NCBI RefSeq assembly: GCF_002368095.1
Contig: NZ_AP018227.1
Location: forward strand, 8,476,001 to 8,540,000
Source of the DNA: Calothrix parasitica NIES-267
GTDB lineage: Bacteria > Cyanobacteriota > Cyanobacteriia > Cyanobacteriales > Nostocaceae
Reading direction: 5' to 3'
DNA: 64,000 nucleotides
Part shown: positions 49,255 through 59,452 of the stretch, piece after piece
Layout of the letters: each line of letters starts with the position of its first letter
How positions within the stretch are numbered: the stretch's first letter is position 1
Notes under the pieces: model-generated
Database searches by the model: none
Seen by the model: only the letters and a program-made list of their open reading frames with translations
Told to the model about the DNA's origin: nothing
Position numbers and translations under genes: made by a program

Positions 49255-50250
49255 GTGCCAAATCTGTCTCAAAATGGGTGTTCTGTGTGGGTTACTTCGT
49301 CAACCGAATTGATTCAAACTCCTACTGCTGTTGCTCTTGGTAAGTTTGATGGCGTTCATCGCGGTCATCAAAGGGTAATCCAACCAATTTTGCATAAATC
49401 AGCAGACACAGAACGCATTTACCCAACTGTTATTACATTTCTTCCGCATCCTCAAGAGTTTTTTACAGGAAAAACTAGAACATTGTTAACTCCTCTGGAT
49501 GAAAAAGTCCGACAGTTAGAACTGCTTGGGGTAGAACAACTTGTACTAATCCCCTTCAACAAAGAATTATCAGCTTTGACTCCCGAACAGTTCGTAGAAC
49601 AAATTATCGTTGAGAAATTACAAGCTTCTAGAATCAGCGTTGGACAAGACTTTTGCTTTGGTTCCAATCGCAGCGGTACAACAAGGGATTTACAGGTGCT
49701 TGCGGCCAAGTACGATATTCCCGTGACCATCGTCCCCTTGGAAACCCATGAAGACGATTTACCCTTGCAAAAAGACGATACTCGCATCAGTACTTCACTT
49801 ATTCGCCAAACACTTGAAACCGGTAACATCGAACAAGCGAACCGACTGCTGGGAAGACCTTATACGCTAATCGGTACCGTGGTTAAAGGACAGCAACTCG
49901 GTAGGACTATCGGGTTTCCCACAGCCAACCTGCAATTACCAGAAGATAAGTTTTTACCACAAAAAGGAGTTTACGCCGTCCGAGTTAGCGAAATCAACCA
50001 GCCAGATACAACTTTGACAAATCGGTGGGGGGTAATGAATATAGGTAATCGTCCTACCGTCAACGGGACTTATCCCACAGTAGAAGTACATCTTTTAGAT
50101 TGGTCTGGGGATTTATACAATAAAAAGCTGCAAATCCAGTTAGAAAAATTTCTCAGGTCAGAACAAAAATTTGACAATTTAGAAGCCCTTAAATCTCAAA
50201 TTCAACTTGACTGCAACACTGCTAGAAAATTTTTTAATCGAGTGTGTTAG
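49255..50250 (+). CDS. ribF: Bifunctional riboflavin kinase / FAD synthetase
   Basis: A 331-residue enzyme making FMN and FAD. N-terminal nucleotidyltransferase with ALGKFDGVHRGHQRVI (27-42) and FCFGSNRSGT; C-terminal flavokinase with GRPYTLIGTVVKGQQLGRTI, GFPTANL and MNIGNRPTV. The start appears to be GTG at 49255 (VPNLSQNGCS); a second GTG ten codons on is possible. About 200 bases of STRR-rich sequence precede it. Confidence 0.95.
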   Translation: MPNLSQNGCSVWVTSSTELIQTPTAVALGKFDGVHRGHQRVIQPILHKSADTERIYPTVITFLPHPQEFFTGKTRTLLTPLDEKVRQLELLGVEQLVLIPFNKELSALTPEQFVEQIIVEKLQASRISVGQDFCFGSNRSGTTRDLQVLAAKYDIPVTIVPLETHEDDLPLQKDDTRISTSLIRQTLETGNIEQANRLLGRPYTLIGTVVKGQQLGRTIGFPTANLQLPEDKFLPQKGVYAVRVSEINQPDTTLTNRWGVMNIGNRPTVNGTYPTVEVHLLDWSGDLYNKKLQIQLEKFLRSEQKFDNLEALKSQIQLDCNTARKFFNRVC

Positions 50251-50279
50251 TTTACTCCTACTCTGGGAACAATAAACAA

Positions 50280-50398
50280 GGATGTGAGATGGGGAGACAA
50301 GGAGACAAGGGGATGGGGAGAAATTAAAAGTTAAAACTCATAACTCCTAACTTCTAACTCCTAACTCTCAACCTTTAACCTTTGACCTTTGACCTTAT
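50280..50398. repeat. STRR tract (GGAGACAA, then CTAACTC and CTTTGAC units)
   Basis: Between ribF and moxR, purine-rich GGGGAGACAAGGAGACAAGG units are followed by CCTAACTTCTAACTC units and CCTTTGAC repeats reaching to the moxR start. Confidence 0.75.
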
Positions 50399-50405
50399 TT
50401 GGTGC

Positions 50406-51314
50406 ATGAGAGACAAAATTGACGCTCTGACAGAGAATTTAGCCCGTACCATTGTTGGTAAATCCGAAGCAATCCGCTTGGTATTAGTAGCCTTGTTAGG
50501 TGGTGGACATGCTCTACTTGAAGACGTTCCCGGAGTGGGTAAAACTTTACTTGCAAAATCCTTGGCTCGTTCCATTGATGGCAAGTTTCAACGGCTACAA
50601 TGCACCCCCGACTTGCTACCTACTGATATTACAGGTACCAATATCTGGAATCCTAAAACCGGTGAATTCACTTTTCTCGAAGGTCCCATTTTCGCCAACG
50701 TCATGCTAGCCGACGAAATCAACCGCGCTACACCCCGTACTCAATCAGCGTTGCTAGAAGTCATGGAAGAAGGGCAGGTAACAGTTGATGGTGTCTCTCG
50801 TGCCGTTCCCGCACCGTTTTTCGTGGTTGCGACCCAAAACCCGGTTGAATATCAAGGTACTTTTCCTCTACCGGAAGCCCAAATGGATAGATTTATGTTG
50901 TCCTTGAGTTTGGGTTATCCTACGGAACAAGAAGAGTTACAAATGTTATCTCGACTCCAAGATGGTCGTAAATATACTGATTTAAAACCTTGTATCACCT
51001 TAAGCGAAGTTGAAGAATTACAGAAAATTTGTGCTGGTATCAAAGTAGAAGCTTCATTACAGCAATATATGCTCGACCTAGTAAGAGCCACAAGGTGTGA
51101 CGAAGAAATTACTCTCGGTATCAGCCCCAGAGGTACCGTAGCATTACACAGAGCTACACAAGCTTTTGCATATCTTTCCGGACGAGATTATGCAATCCCT
51201 GATGACGTTAAATTTATTGCTCCTCATGTTTTGAGTCATCGTTTGATTCCTGTAGGAGGAAGAAGAGCGCAAACTGTAATGGAGCGTTTATTGAGAGTTG
51301 TCGCGATTCCTTAA
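50406..51314 (+). CDS. MoxR-family AAA+ ATPase
   Basis: A 302-residue ATPase that in known cases acts as a chaperone for metal or VWA-domain protein complexes. Seen: Walker A EDVPGVGKT, IFANVMLADEINRATPRTQSALLEVMEE (Walker B), VATQNPVEYQGTFPLPEAQMDRF (sensor region) and the C-terminal lid. The ATG at 50406 is the family start; an in-frame TTG upstream lies in STRR sequence. No VWA or DUF58 partner follows, because the IS lies directly downstream. Confidence 0.92.
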   Translation: MRDKIDALTENLARTIVGKSEAIRLVLVALLGGGHALLEDVPGVGKTLLAKSLARSIDGKFQRLQCTPDLLPTDITGTNIWNPKTGEFTFLEGPIFANVMLADEINRATPRTQSALLEVMEEGQVTVDGVSRAVPAPFFVVATQNPVEYQGTFPLPEAQMDRFMLSLSLGYPTEQEELQMLSRLQDGRKYTDLKPCITLSEVEELQKICAGIKVEASLQQYMLDLVRATRCDEEITLGISPRGTVALHRATQAFAYLSGRDYAIPDDVKFIAPHVLSHRLIPVGGRRAQTVMERLLRVVAIP

Positions 51315-51379
51315 ATCAGTTATCAATTATCAATTATTTTCTTCTAATTCGTAGTAAGGACTTCAGTCATTTTCGGTAG

Positions 51380-51409
51380 GGTGCGCTATGGCTTCAGTCA
51401 TAGCGCACC
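51380..51409. repeat. Dispersed palindrome GGTGCGCTATG
   Basis: Perfect 11-base arms GGTGCGCTATG/CATAGCGCACC around an eight-base loop, 66 bases after moxR. GGTGCG...CGCACC palindromes are widely dispersed in cyanobacteria; no T-run follows. Confidence 0.75.
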
Positions 51410-51437
51410 GAGGTGTGTGAATACAAAAAATCTAATT

Positions 51438-53125
51438 AGGGCTTGCTGAAAAAGTAATAAAAAAGCGAGATGGAAATTTGTTATTTAGTTGAAGAAAGGC
51501 AACTCATGAGTTTTTATTTACTAAAGCTAAGTAAGCTATAAGCTCTGATAATATTAAGACTTAAAAAAGGCGTATACCTGAAAAATAGACATAAAAAAGC
51601 CCTAAGTAAACGTGAAAGATGAGTACAAAGATTCATAACTAAAAAAGTTATTGCAATTGAAGTTTGAGAAGTATGAGAAAGTTTGGTCATCACACGATTG
51701 AGACTAAATCTCCTTTTACTTTGCCCAAACTTTCCCTCAATAGAACTACGAATTTTCTCATCAGAAGCGGCTTGTTTTTTCGTTTCTTTAGTAATATTAA
51801 CTGGAGGTCTGCCTAAAGGAGGTCCACTGATTCTAATTCCTCTTTCTTTACACCAAGCTCGGTTTTCCCTTGTCCGATAAATTTTATCAACATGAACAGA
51901 TTCGGGATAGTAACCAGTGTAGTTTTTAAACGATTCAATTTGTGTTTTCAAATCTCCTGATTCATTAAAATTATCCCAACTTATATGGTCTAAAAATACA
52001 TATCCGTTGAAGCAGCTAGCTGATAATTTAGCTCCAAACTCTACAGGTTTCCCCGCTTTACCTCGAACAATTGGACGGATATGTGGTTGATTTAAACTAA
52101 CAATACGGTCTTCAATAGTCTTCTTCTTATTTTCGTATAGCCACAATTGTTGACGATAAATTTCGCTTATTACTAACAATATTTTATATTGTCTATTACT
52201 CAATTCAGATAGAATCGCTCCCACATTAACTAACTGTTTAATGTGAGATATATTTCTCTTTATATACTGTAGTTGTTTTTTAATTGCTTTTGTTCTTTCC
52301 TGTTTGAATACTCGACGTTTTTTAGAAACTTTTAAGTAATTTTTTCGGGCAATTTGACGATAAGTTCTTGGCTTTTTATCTAGTTTATTTTTAACTTGTT
52401 TGTATAGATAATCTATGATTTTTTCGGTATGTTTTCTTGCTTGATTTAATAACCCTAAGTCTGTGGGATAACTAATATCACTTGGCGCACAGGTTGCATC
52501 TAATATTAGTTTTCCACGATTTTCTAATTCCGAAACTTCTTTTTTTTTAGCTCTAAAGTCTCAGTTTCATTTTCCGAATCTAATATCTTCTTCACCATTT
52601 CTCGATTTATCTTGTTGACTAGCTCTACTCCTATCCGTTGACGAAAGTGAACTAGCATTGAGGCATCAAATGGTGTCTCGTTATTGTAGGATGATATTCC
52701 TACAAAGTATTGTAGATAAGGGTTCTCTCTTATTTGTTCTACAGTTTCTCTATCACTTATCCCTAGCTTCTCTTTAATAATTAACGCCCCTAGTGCCATA
52801 CGAAAAGATTTAGCGGGCGCTCCTATTTCCTCGGAAAAAATGGAAGCATATTCTTCTTCAAAGTCTGACCAAGGTATCAAAGAAGCCATAATCACCCAAC
52901 GATTATTTTCTGACAACTTCTCCAATACGGGGAGTTTAAAGTTTTCTAATGATACCTGAGATTTCTCCTCTTTACGGTACATATATACTAAAACACGCGC
53001 AGCGTGTTACTCACGGTAATGCAAGGGTTTCGAGTCATTATAGACCTTTTTCTTGCACCTGAATATATTCCTCTGGTCTGAAAATGTATGCAGCATCACA
53101 TTTTTGTATTTATTCAGCAAGCCCT
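51438..53125 (-). mobile_element. Insertion sequence, IS5/IS1182-like
   Basis: A 1688-base element bounded by perfect 13-base terminal inverted repeats, AGGGCTTGCTGAA at 51438-51450 and its complement at 53113-53125. TAATTA stands at both edges (51434-51439 and 53125-53130); as it is a palindrome and overlaps the ends, the target duplication could be TA or all six bases. The ends are intact and the single transposase frame pair is nearly complete, so the element may still be mobile. Confidence 0.9.
51514..52982 (-). CDS. IS transposase in two frames, predicted -1 frameshift at A9
   Basis: The upstream frame (52982 to 52524, 152 residues) carries the N-terminal DUF772-type domain: SENNRWVIMASLIPW, FRMALGALIIKEKLG and FDASMLVHFRQRIG. 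The downstream frame, open from about 52537 to 51514, carries the DDE domain: LILDATCAPSDISYPTD (first D), VHVDKIYRTRENR (second D) and SSIEGKFGQSKRRF (E). They join by a -1 shift on a run of nine A (complement of T at 52540-52548), which reads GEVSELENRG-like continuation. Such A-runs are known programmed sites in ISs, so I read it as one gene. A decayed gene is the alternative. Confidence 0.87.
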
Positions 53126-53177
53126 AATTAATTAATTAATATTATTTAGTTTATTTTGCGTCATTTGAATTATTACG

Positions 53178-53606
53178 ATGACAACAATCAAAAATAACTT
53201 AAAGCGAATCTGGGATTGTATAGAACAAAAAGCACCAGAAGTTAAAGACTTGTTTCAACCGGGATTAAAGTCTGAAGAAATTGATGAAATAACCAAAGAT
53301 TTACCTTTTAATTTACCTCAAGAAGTTTACGAGCTTTATCAATGGCGAAATGGTTTATTAAATAGTGCTGGTTTTGATATTTATGGTCATGGTAACTCGG
53401 CTAGTCATTTTGATTCTCTTGAAACAGCTATACAAGATATTATAAAAATTAAATCTGGTGAAACTTTTTTATATTTTCTAATAATTTTCTGGGTTGACCT
53501 TGAAAATGGAAGACATTACTTTGCAGTTTCTTTAGGGATAGATATATTTCCTGTTGATGTAACTCAGTTTCGGCTTTTTTACGAACGGCAATATCGTTAC
53601 GAATAG
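53178..53606 (+). CDS. SMI1/KNR4 (SUKH) family protein
   Basis: A 142-residue protein with the SUKH signature: LPFNLPQEVYELYQWRNGL followed by the acidic/aromatic segment FIIFWVDLENGRHYFAVSLG-like strand pair. SUKH proteins often act as immunity proteins against polymorphic toxins, but orphan copies exist and no toxin gene is nearby. An IS ends 52 bases before its start, so its promoter or a partner may have been displaced. It converges with the PAS kinase gene (10-base gap). Confidence 0.8.
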   Translation: MTTIKNNLKRIWDCIEQKAPEVKDLFQPGLKSEEIDEITKDLPFNLPQEVYELYQWRNGLLNSAGFDIYGHGNSASHFDSLETAIQDIIKIKSGETFLYFLIIFWVDLENGRHYFAVSLGIDIFPVDVTQFRLFYERQYRYE

Positions 53607-53616
53607 CAATATAATT

Positions 53617-56600
53617 TTACCTAATAGTTCCCTTTACAGGTACTTGAATCTGAAATTCGGTACCTTTTCCTACGGTAGAAATACAGTTTAGTTGTCCTTT
53701 ATGGTGCTCGACTATAATCTGGTAGCTTATAGATAATCCTAAGCCAGTTCCTTGACCTATCGGTTTAGTAGTAAAGAATGGGTCAAATAGCTTGTTAAGA
53801 TTATTGTCGGGAATACCGCAACCATTGTCAGCAATACTTATTTGTACGGTATTTTGCTGTATTAATTTAGTTGAAATACGAATATGAGGATATTCATTCC
53901 CTAAGAATTTATGATGTTTAATTGCTTCTTCTAAAGCATAAATTGCATTATTCAATATATTCAGAAAGACTTGATTGAGTTTCCCTGCAAAACATTCTAC
54001 TAGTGGTAATTCATTAAATTCTTTAGTCACTACGATTGCAGCCCTTTCCGGCTTTGACTCAAAGCTATTTTGCAAAATCATTAAAGTACTTTCAATACTT
54101 TCATGAATATCAATAATTTTAAATTCTGCTTCATCTAAACGCGAAAATGTTCTTAAAGAAAGTACAATATTTCCAATTCTTTTGGCTCCGGTTTTCATAG
54201 AACTAATAATATTCGGTAAATCTTCTTGAAGATAATCAAATTCAATTTCTTGAATAAATGCTTCTGCTTGCAAATTTTCCAAAGAGTTATTCTGATAAAT
54301 TTTGATGAGCTTTAATAAATCATCAAAATACTCTTGAGCATATGTAAGATTCGCATCAATAAAGTTAACTGGGTTATTAATTTCATGAGCGATTCCTGCT
54401 ACTAATTGTCCCAAACTAGACATTTTTTCACTCTGAATTAACTGAACCTGGGCACTTTGTAATTTTTGCAGAGCGTTTTCTAACTCTTGGGTTTGCTGAC
54501 GTAACTTTGCTTCTGCTTGCTTACGCTCTGTAATATCTCGAAAATACCAGACTCTACCAAAATATTCTCCCTCAACAGAATTTACAGGGGCACAATAACG
54601 TTCAAAAGTTCTTCCATCTCCTACATCAATTTCATCACGAACTGATTTTTCAACATCATTAACAAATTCTCCTACATTTGTAAATTGCTCTATCATAGAT
54701 GTTAAAAACTGCTGTTCATCTCTTGTTTCAATAACAGATTCAGGAATTTGCCATAATTCTACAAAATGCTGGTTGTACGATAATATATTTTGATTTTCAT
54801 CAACAAATAAAATACCATCAATCGCAGCCTCTTGTTGAGCTTCTAGCATCGCATTACTACGTAAAAGAGCCTTTTCTGCTTGCTTACGTTCAGTTATATC
54901 TAAAATAAAACCATGATAAAGAATAGTGCCATTTTCTAATTTTTCGGGACGAGAATGACTTTTTATCCATTTAACTTCTCCAGAAGTAAGGACTATTCTT
55001 CCTTCATGTTCCCAAGGTTTAAGGTTTTTTGCAGAAGAAATATAAGAATATCTAAACGCTTTCAAATCCTCTGGATGAGTCATTGAGAAAATATAATCTG
55101 CATCTGCTTCAATTTGCTCTGGTTGTAAACCATAAATCTCATAGCAACCCGGACTAACGTAAGGAAAAGAGATTGAACCATCAAGATTCACTTCAAATTG
55201 ATAAAGTATTCCCGGTACATTTGCTGCTAGTTTCTGTAGTTTCGCTTCAGTTTCGCGTAGAATAGCTTCTGTGTTCTTGCGCTCCTCAATTTCAGCTTTT
55301 AATACTTTATTCGTTTTGGTTAATTCTTTAGTTCGCTTTAAAACTAGCGATTCCATTTCTCCATAAGCTTTTTGTAGGGCTTTTTTTGTTTTTTTCAGAT
55401 GAGTAATATCTGAAAGAAAACCATCCCAAATAATCGAACCATCAGATTGTTTTTCTGGACGAGATTCAGATTTTACCCATTGAATATTTTCAGATGATTG
55501 AATTAAGCGTCCTTCCCAATAAAATGCTTCAAAAGTTTCAGCTGAATTTTTTAATAGTTTTTCAAAAGTTTTGTAGTCTTCCGGATGAATCATCGAAATC
55601 AGTGCGTTAAATTCTCCTTGAATTTCTTCAGCCGCTATTCCTAATAACTCATAACTACCAGGACTAACATAAGGAAAAGATAGTGAACCATCAGAATGCA
55701 TTTGAAATTTGTAGAGCATTCCCGGTACATTTGTTGATAACTGATGAAATTTTTTCTCGCTTTCGCGTAAAGTCGTTTCTGCTTGCTTTTGAGCAGTAAT
55801 ATCTGTGCTGGTACCAATAATACGATAAACTCCACCTCTTTCATCTAAAAGCGGGGTCAGAGTAGTCAGTAAAAATATTTCTTTATCTATAATTTTTACT
55901 GTCTCTTCAAAATAAACAGATTCTTTATTAAGCAAACAATCTAAGTTTCTTTTTTCAATAACTTCCCCAAACTCTTTTCCAAAAACTTCGCATGGAGTTT
56001 TGCCAACTATTTGCTGATTTTTATAACCAGAGAATAATTCCGTAGCTTTATTAATTCCAAAATAATGAAATGTATTATCCTCGGTTACTTCATATACAAC
56101 AATTCCTAACTCTACTCCATCATAAATAGTGCGAAGAAATTCTTCTTTTTGACCTAAAGCTTCTTCTACCTGCTTGCGTTCTGTAATATCTTCAATAGTA
56201 GCAAGGACTCCTACTACATTATTCTCCTCATCTAGTAAAGGTATTTTATTAGTATCTAACCATTTCTGTTTTCCATTTGCTTGCTGTTTTTTCTCAATAA
56301 TATGTAATTCTGGTACTCCAGATTCTATTACCCGCTTATCCCATTCCCGATACCATTCTGATTTTTCTTGGGGAGTGGAAACATCATTATCAGTTTTTCC
56401 TACTATTTCCTCGACAGAACTTAAACCCCATATATCTGCTAGTTTCTGATTACAACCAAGAAAAACACTATTACAATCTTTCCAAAAAATAATTTGCGGT
56501 ATACTATCTACCACTAACTGTAAAAAATCCTTTGATTTGACTAATTTTTCTTGCTGTTGATAATGATAAATAGCTGTTCCCAAGGTGACCGCAGCAGCTT

Positions 56601-57447
56601 GCAAAATAGATTTTTCGCTATCTAACCATGAATAATCTTTCTGACAATTATCAAAGCGGATATATCCCCAAAAATTGTTCTTTACTTGAATTGGTATTAT
56701 TAAAGTAGAACGAATATTAGCAGCATTTAAAATTTCTCGTTCTGATTCCGGAAAATCATTTACCGAACCCGTAATAATTTCTCCCCGAGAAAGGATTTCA
56801 TACCACTGTGGAAAAATATCAAGTTCTATTTTAATTTCTATTTTTAAATTATTATTCGACCATTTCCAATTTTGGCTATCGTTAACCGCTATTATCGATA
56901 CTTGCTCTACATTTGTAGCACTTCCTAAATTATCCAAAACAACATTCAATGATTCATCAAAATCTTTAAAACTTAAAAGATTATTGATTGCGTTTAATAC
57001 ATTTAAACTAATGCTATTTATCTTTTCTTGTCGCGGCTTATTACCCGAAGCTCTAATTTCTTTAAAACTACAAATTAAAAATTGATTACCAGACTCATCA
57101 TTAAATAAATTTTTATGAATGAGACTAAAATAAACTTTTCCTTCAGCATCGGAAAAATATCCTTCAGAATTATTACTAACACCAGAAGAGAATATCAATT
57201 CATCTGTTTCTCGAAAAATCTCCGCTTCTTTATTAGAAAAAAAGTCGTAGTCCGATTTTCCAATCAATTCCTCCGAGTCATAACCTGTTAGCTGACAAAA
57301 AGCATTATTGATAAATATCCATTGATGTTGACGGTTTTTAACGAAAATTGGGTAAGATACACTATTGATTATTCCAAGTAGAAAACTTTGAGAAAGGTAA
57401 TTCTCAGCGTTCTCTAATGCTGCACAGGGATTCATTGGCTCAGTCAT
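53617..57447 (-). CDS. Multi-PAS/GAF sensor histidine kinase
   Basis: A 1276-residue soluble kinase. Order by motifs: PAS (about 17-130, NAFCQLTGYDSEELIGKSDYD), GAF (about 150-300), three PAS domains (about 308-430, 436-555 and 565-690, including the TDITAQKQAE and TERKQ-type linkers), a coiled coil, two more PAS (about 735-985), then dimerisation domain with H1021 in GQLVAGIAHEINNPVNF, N-box NQVFLNILNNAIYALE, DNGCG and GQGTGLGLS. All catalytic motifs are present. It is probably a multi-input cytoplasmic sensor; a cognate regulator is not adjacent. Confidence 0.95.
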   Translation of the reverse strand: MTEPMNPCAALENAENYLSQSFLLGIINSVSYPIFVKNRQHQWIFINNAFCQLTGYDSEELIGKSDYDFFSNKEAEIFRETDELIFSSGVSNNSEGYFSDAEGKVYFSLIHKNLFNDESGNQFLICSFKEIRASGNKPRQEKINSISLNVLNAINNLLSFKDFDESLNVVLDNLGSATNVEQVSIIAVNDSQNWKWSNNNLKIEIKIELDIFPQWYEILSRGEIITGSVNDFPESEREILNAANIRSTLIIPIQVKNNFWGYIRFDNCQKDYSWLDSEKSILQAAAVTLGTAIYHYQQQEKLVKSKDFLQLVVDSIPQIIFWKDCNSVFLGCNQKLADIWGLSSVEEIVGKTDNDVSTPQEKSEWYREWDKRVIESGVPELHIIEKKQQANGKQKWLDTNKIPLLDEENNVVGVLATIEDITERKQVEEALGQKEEFLRTIYDGVELGIVVYEVTEDNTFHYFGINKATELFSGYKNQQIVGKTPCEVFGKEFGEVIEKRNLDCLLNKESVYFEETVKIIDKEIFLLTTLTPLLDERGGVYRIIGTSTDITAQKQAETTLRESEKKFHQLSTNVPGMLYKFQMHSDGSLSFPYVSPGSYELLGIAAEEIQGEFNALISMIHPEDYKTFEKLLKNSAETFEAFYWEGRLIQSSENIQWVKSESRPEKQSDGSIIWDGFLSDITHLKKTKKALQKAYGEMESLVLKRTKELTKTNKVLKAEIEERKNTEAILRETEAKLQKLAANVPGILYQFEVNLDGSISFPYVSPGCYEIYGLQPEQIEADADYIFSMTHPEDLKAFRYSYISSAKNLKPWEHEGRIVLTSGEVKWIKSHSRPEKLENGTILYHGFILDITERKQAEKALLRSNAMLEAQQEAAIDGILFVDENQNILSYNQHFVELWQIPESVIETRDEQQFLTSMIEQFTNVGEFVNDVEKSVRDEIDVGDGRTFERYCAPVNSVEGEYFGRVWYFRDITERKQAEAKLRQQTQELENALQKLQSAQVQLIQSEKMSSLGQLVAGIAHEINNPVNFIDANLTYAQEYFDDLLKLIKIYQNNSLENLQAEAFIQEIEFDYLQEDLPNIISSMKTGAKRIGNIVLSLRTFSRLDEAEFKIIDIHESIESTLMILQNSFESKPERAAIVVTKEFNELPLVECFAGKLNQVFLNILNNAIYALEEAIKHHKFLGNEYPHIRISTKLIQQNTVQISIADNGCGIPDNNLNKLFDPFFTTKPIGQGTGLGLSISYQIIVEHHKGQLNCISTVGKGTEFQIQVPVKGTIR

Positions 57448-57637
57448 CTGTTGCTCATCAGCTTGATATTTGCTGCTTCTCTAGCCTTATTTTCTATTAT
57501 TCCCAATATTGGCAAAATTTAAACAGTGATTAGTTAACAGTGACCAGCGAGTAATTATCAAGGTCAAAGCTTAAAGGTTAAAATTCAAGAACACACGACT
57601 TCTAAGTTATATTTTATCCCCTTCCCAATATCCCCTT

Positions 57638-58540
57638 CTACACACTCTCTAAACTACTTAGATGCTTGTCCAGTAAAGAGGCTGTAATTTCAGGTGTTTC
57701 TAGATGCGGTAAGACCCCTGTATCTGGTACTACATAAAAATTACGAATAGCATTTGGATTTAAATCGGCTAAACGTTTTCCTAGCTTGACGTTAATAAAT
57801 TGTGCTTTTTCACCCCATAATATTGCTGTCGGGACTGCAAGCTGTTTAATGTACAAGCTGAGGTCAAAATATAAATCCCCGCGTAGAAACGCTAAAGCCG
57901 CAAATATCGCGTTGGTTTGCTGAGCAGAAGCTAAATAAGCCTGTACAACTTCTTCCGATATGCGTGCGGGTTCTGCAAACAGAAAACTTTGTAAAAAATT
58001 TCTGACTGCAATTTCATTTTCCGCACCCAATTTATAAATTAAATTATCCAATAGGGGTGTATTGATAACCTCCAAAGGAAGTCTACGTCCGCTACCTTGG
58101 CCAAAATCATCAAATCCAGAAGGACATGACAGAAATAATGATTTAAATAATTGAGGTTCTTGAATAGCCAAACGAATAGTCAAAGCAGCAGTAAGAGAAG
58201 AAGCTACAACCGTTACAGGTTCGCGACAAGTTTGTTTAATAAATTCTGCAATCGTAGTAATGTAATCGTTAACTTGATAATTCCGGACTGGATGAAAAGA
58301 TTCCCCCCAACCAATTAAATCTGGAGCACAAATGCAGTGAGTTGAAGCAAAAGCAGAATACACCTTCGACCATTCATAAGCAGAAGCACCACCACCAAAA
58401 TTGTGTAGAAAAACTAATTGCGGTAAGGTTTCAATTTCAGCAATATCCCAAGGTGCAACAGTTTGGGTGTAGTAAACCATTCTTCCAAGGGATGTTTGAA
58501 CAATTTTATGCCCAAAACCGGGAGGTTGAAATTTAAGCAT
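57638..58540 (-). CDS. Alpha/beta-fold hydrolase
   Basis: A 300-residue soluble hydrolase. Seen: VFLHNFGGGASAYEW (oxyanion region), CAPDLIGWGES, nucleophile region VVASSLTAAL (S114 or S115, not the usual GxSxG), and DTGVLPHLETP with the likely catalytic histidine. The elbow glycine is replaced, as in several cyanobacterial relatives annotated simply as alpha/beta hydrolases. It lies 54 bases downstream of the HugZ-like gene on the same strand; a joint function is not obvious. Confidence 0.87.
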   Translation of the reverse strand: MLKFQPPGFGHKIVQTSLGRMVYYTQTVAPWDIAEIETLPQLVFLHNFGGGASAYEWSKVYSAFASTHCICAPDLIGWGESFHPVRNYQVNDYITTIAEFIKQTCREPVTVVASSLTAALTIRLAIQEPQLFKSLFLSCPSGFDDFGQGSGRRLPLEVINTPLLDNLIYKLGAENEIAVRNFLQSFLFAEPARISEEVVQAYLASAQQTNAIFAALAFLRGDLYFDLSLYIKQLAVPTAILWGEKAQFINVKLGKRLADLNPNAIRNFYVVPDTGVLPHLETPEITASLLDKHLSSLESV

Positions 58541-58594
58541 GAGGTTAGGAATTAGGAATTAGGAGTTAGGAGTTAATCAGTCATTGTTCGCTGC

Positions 58595-59086
58595 TCACTG
58601 TCTACCGATTTGCACGAGTTTGTCTAGATTGTCGCCGTCGATATGATATGCTTGCCCGAATCCAATTACGAAACGACCGCTATGGGGAGTCAGTTTAAAA
58701 ACACGAAAATCAGGTAAACCGCGAAGTAGTTCAATGATTTCGCCAAAGCGCGTTTCAAATTCCTCTACAATGTTTAGCCATGTCTCAGTTTCGCGCTCTA
58801 TCAAAGTTGCCGTGCAATCATAATTGAGTCTGCGACGGGCAAATATTTGCGGGGTTTGGGCTTCATCTTCAATAAACAAAACATTTACCTTGTTATTGAG
58901 GTTTATATTTTGTGTATGTGGTGAAAGTCCGCTGACATAGATATAAATATTTTTGCATTCGTCCATTACGAAGGGAGTATAACTACCGTTAGGCATTCCT
59001 TCGTCATTTACGGTGCTGATAATGATGCTTTGAAATTCTTGGGTGAATTGCTGGTACTCTAATGTAGCTTTTTCTAATTGACTCAT
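58595..59086 (-). CDS. HugZ/HutZ-like heme-handling split-barrel protein
   Basis: A 163-residue protein of the pyridoxamine-phosphate-oxidase-like barrel family: FQSIIISTVNDEGMPNGSYTPFVMD, IYVSGLSPHTQN and the C-terminal HSGRFVIGFGQAYHIDG with the heme-contacting pattern of HugZ/HutZ. These proteins help bacteria use heme iron. The ATG at 59086 and length fit the family. It is followed, after an STRR tract, by an alpha/beta hydrolase gene. Confidence 0.87.
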   Translation of the reverse strand: MSQLEKATLEYQQFTQEFQSIIISTVNDEGMPNGSYTPFVMDECKNIYIYVSGLSPHTQNINLNNKVNVLFIEDEAQTPQIFARRRLNYDCTATLIERETETWLNIVEEFETRFGEIIELLRGLPDFRVFKLTPHSGRFVIGFGQAYHIDGDNLDKLVQIGRQ

Positions 59087-59452
59087 AAAATTATTATTGA
59101 TTTACAGTTGTTGATAAATTATCAATTGATAGCTCTGCCACGGGCTATTTAAATTTAACTTTCTTCAGCTATTATTAATTATTGTTCGTAAAATAGATTT
59201 ACTATCGTATGGTAATTCATCTCTAGGTTTAACGCTTTTAAGTAGATTGAGAAGCTTATATTTGGATTTTGATGGACGAAGTTTATCGCTATAAAGCATT
59301 TATGATGGGCAACAGACTTTTTCTAAAATTAAATTGCAAATTATTGCATATAAAGTGATAAATTTGTTGTTTTAATGCTGTTGCATTAATCTTAACGATA
59401 ACCCCAAATTTGCCAAACTGTTATTGATTATATAAATAATACTTCAATCATC
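59087..59452. other. Divergent intergenic region
   Basis: 366 AT-rich bases holding the promoters of the HugZ-like gene and the coiled-coil protein gene. TTGCCA at 59410 and TATAAA at 59431 (15-base spacer) are a weak promoter candidate for the latter. No RNA gene or mobile element seen. Confidence 0.4.

Noticed and set aside
53178-53606. Polymorphic toxin-immunity locus at the SUKH gene
   Set aside because: No toxin, secretion tag or further immunity gene is adjacent; a single orphan is not enough.
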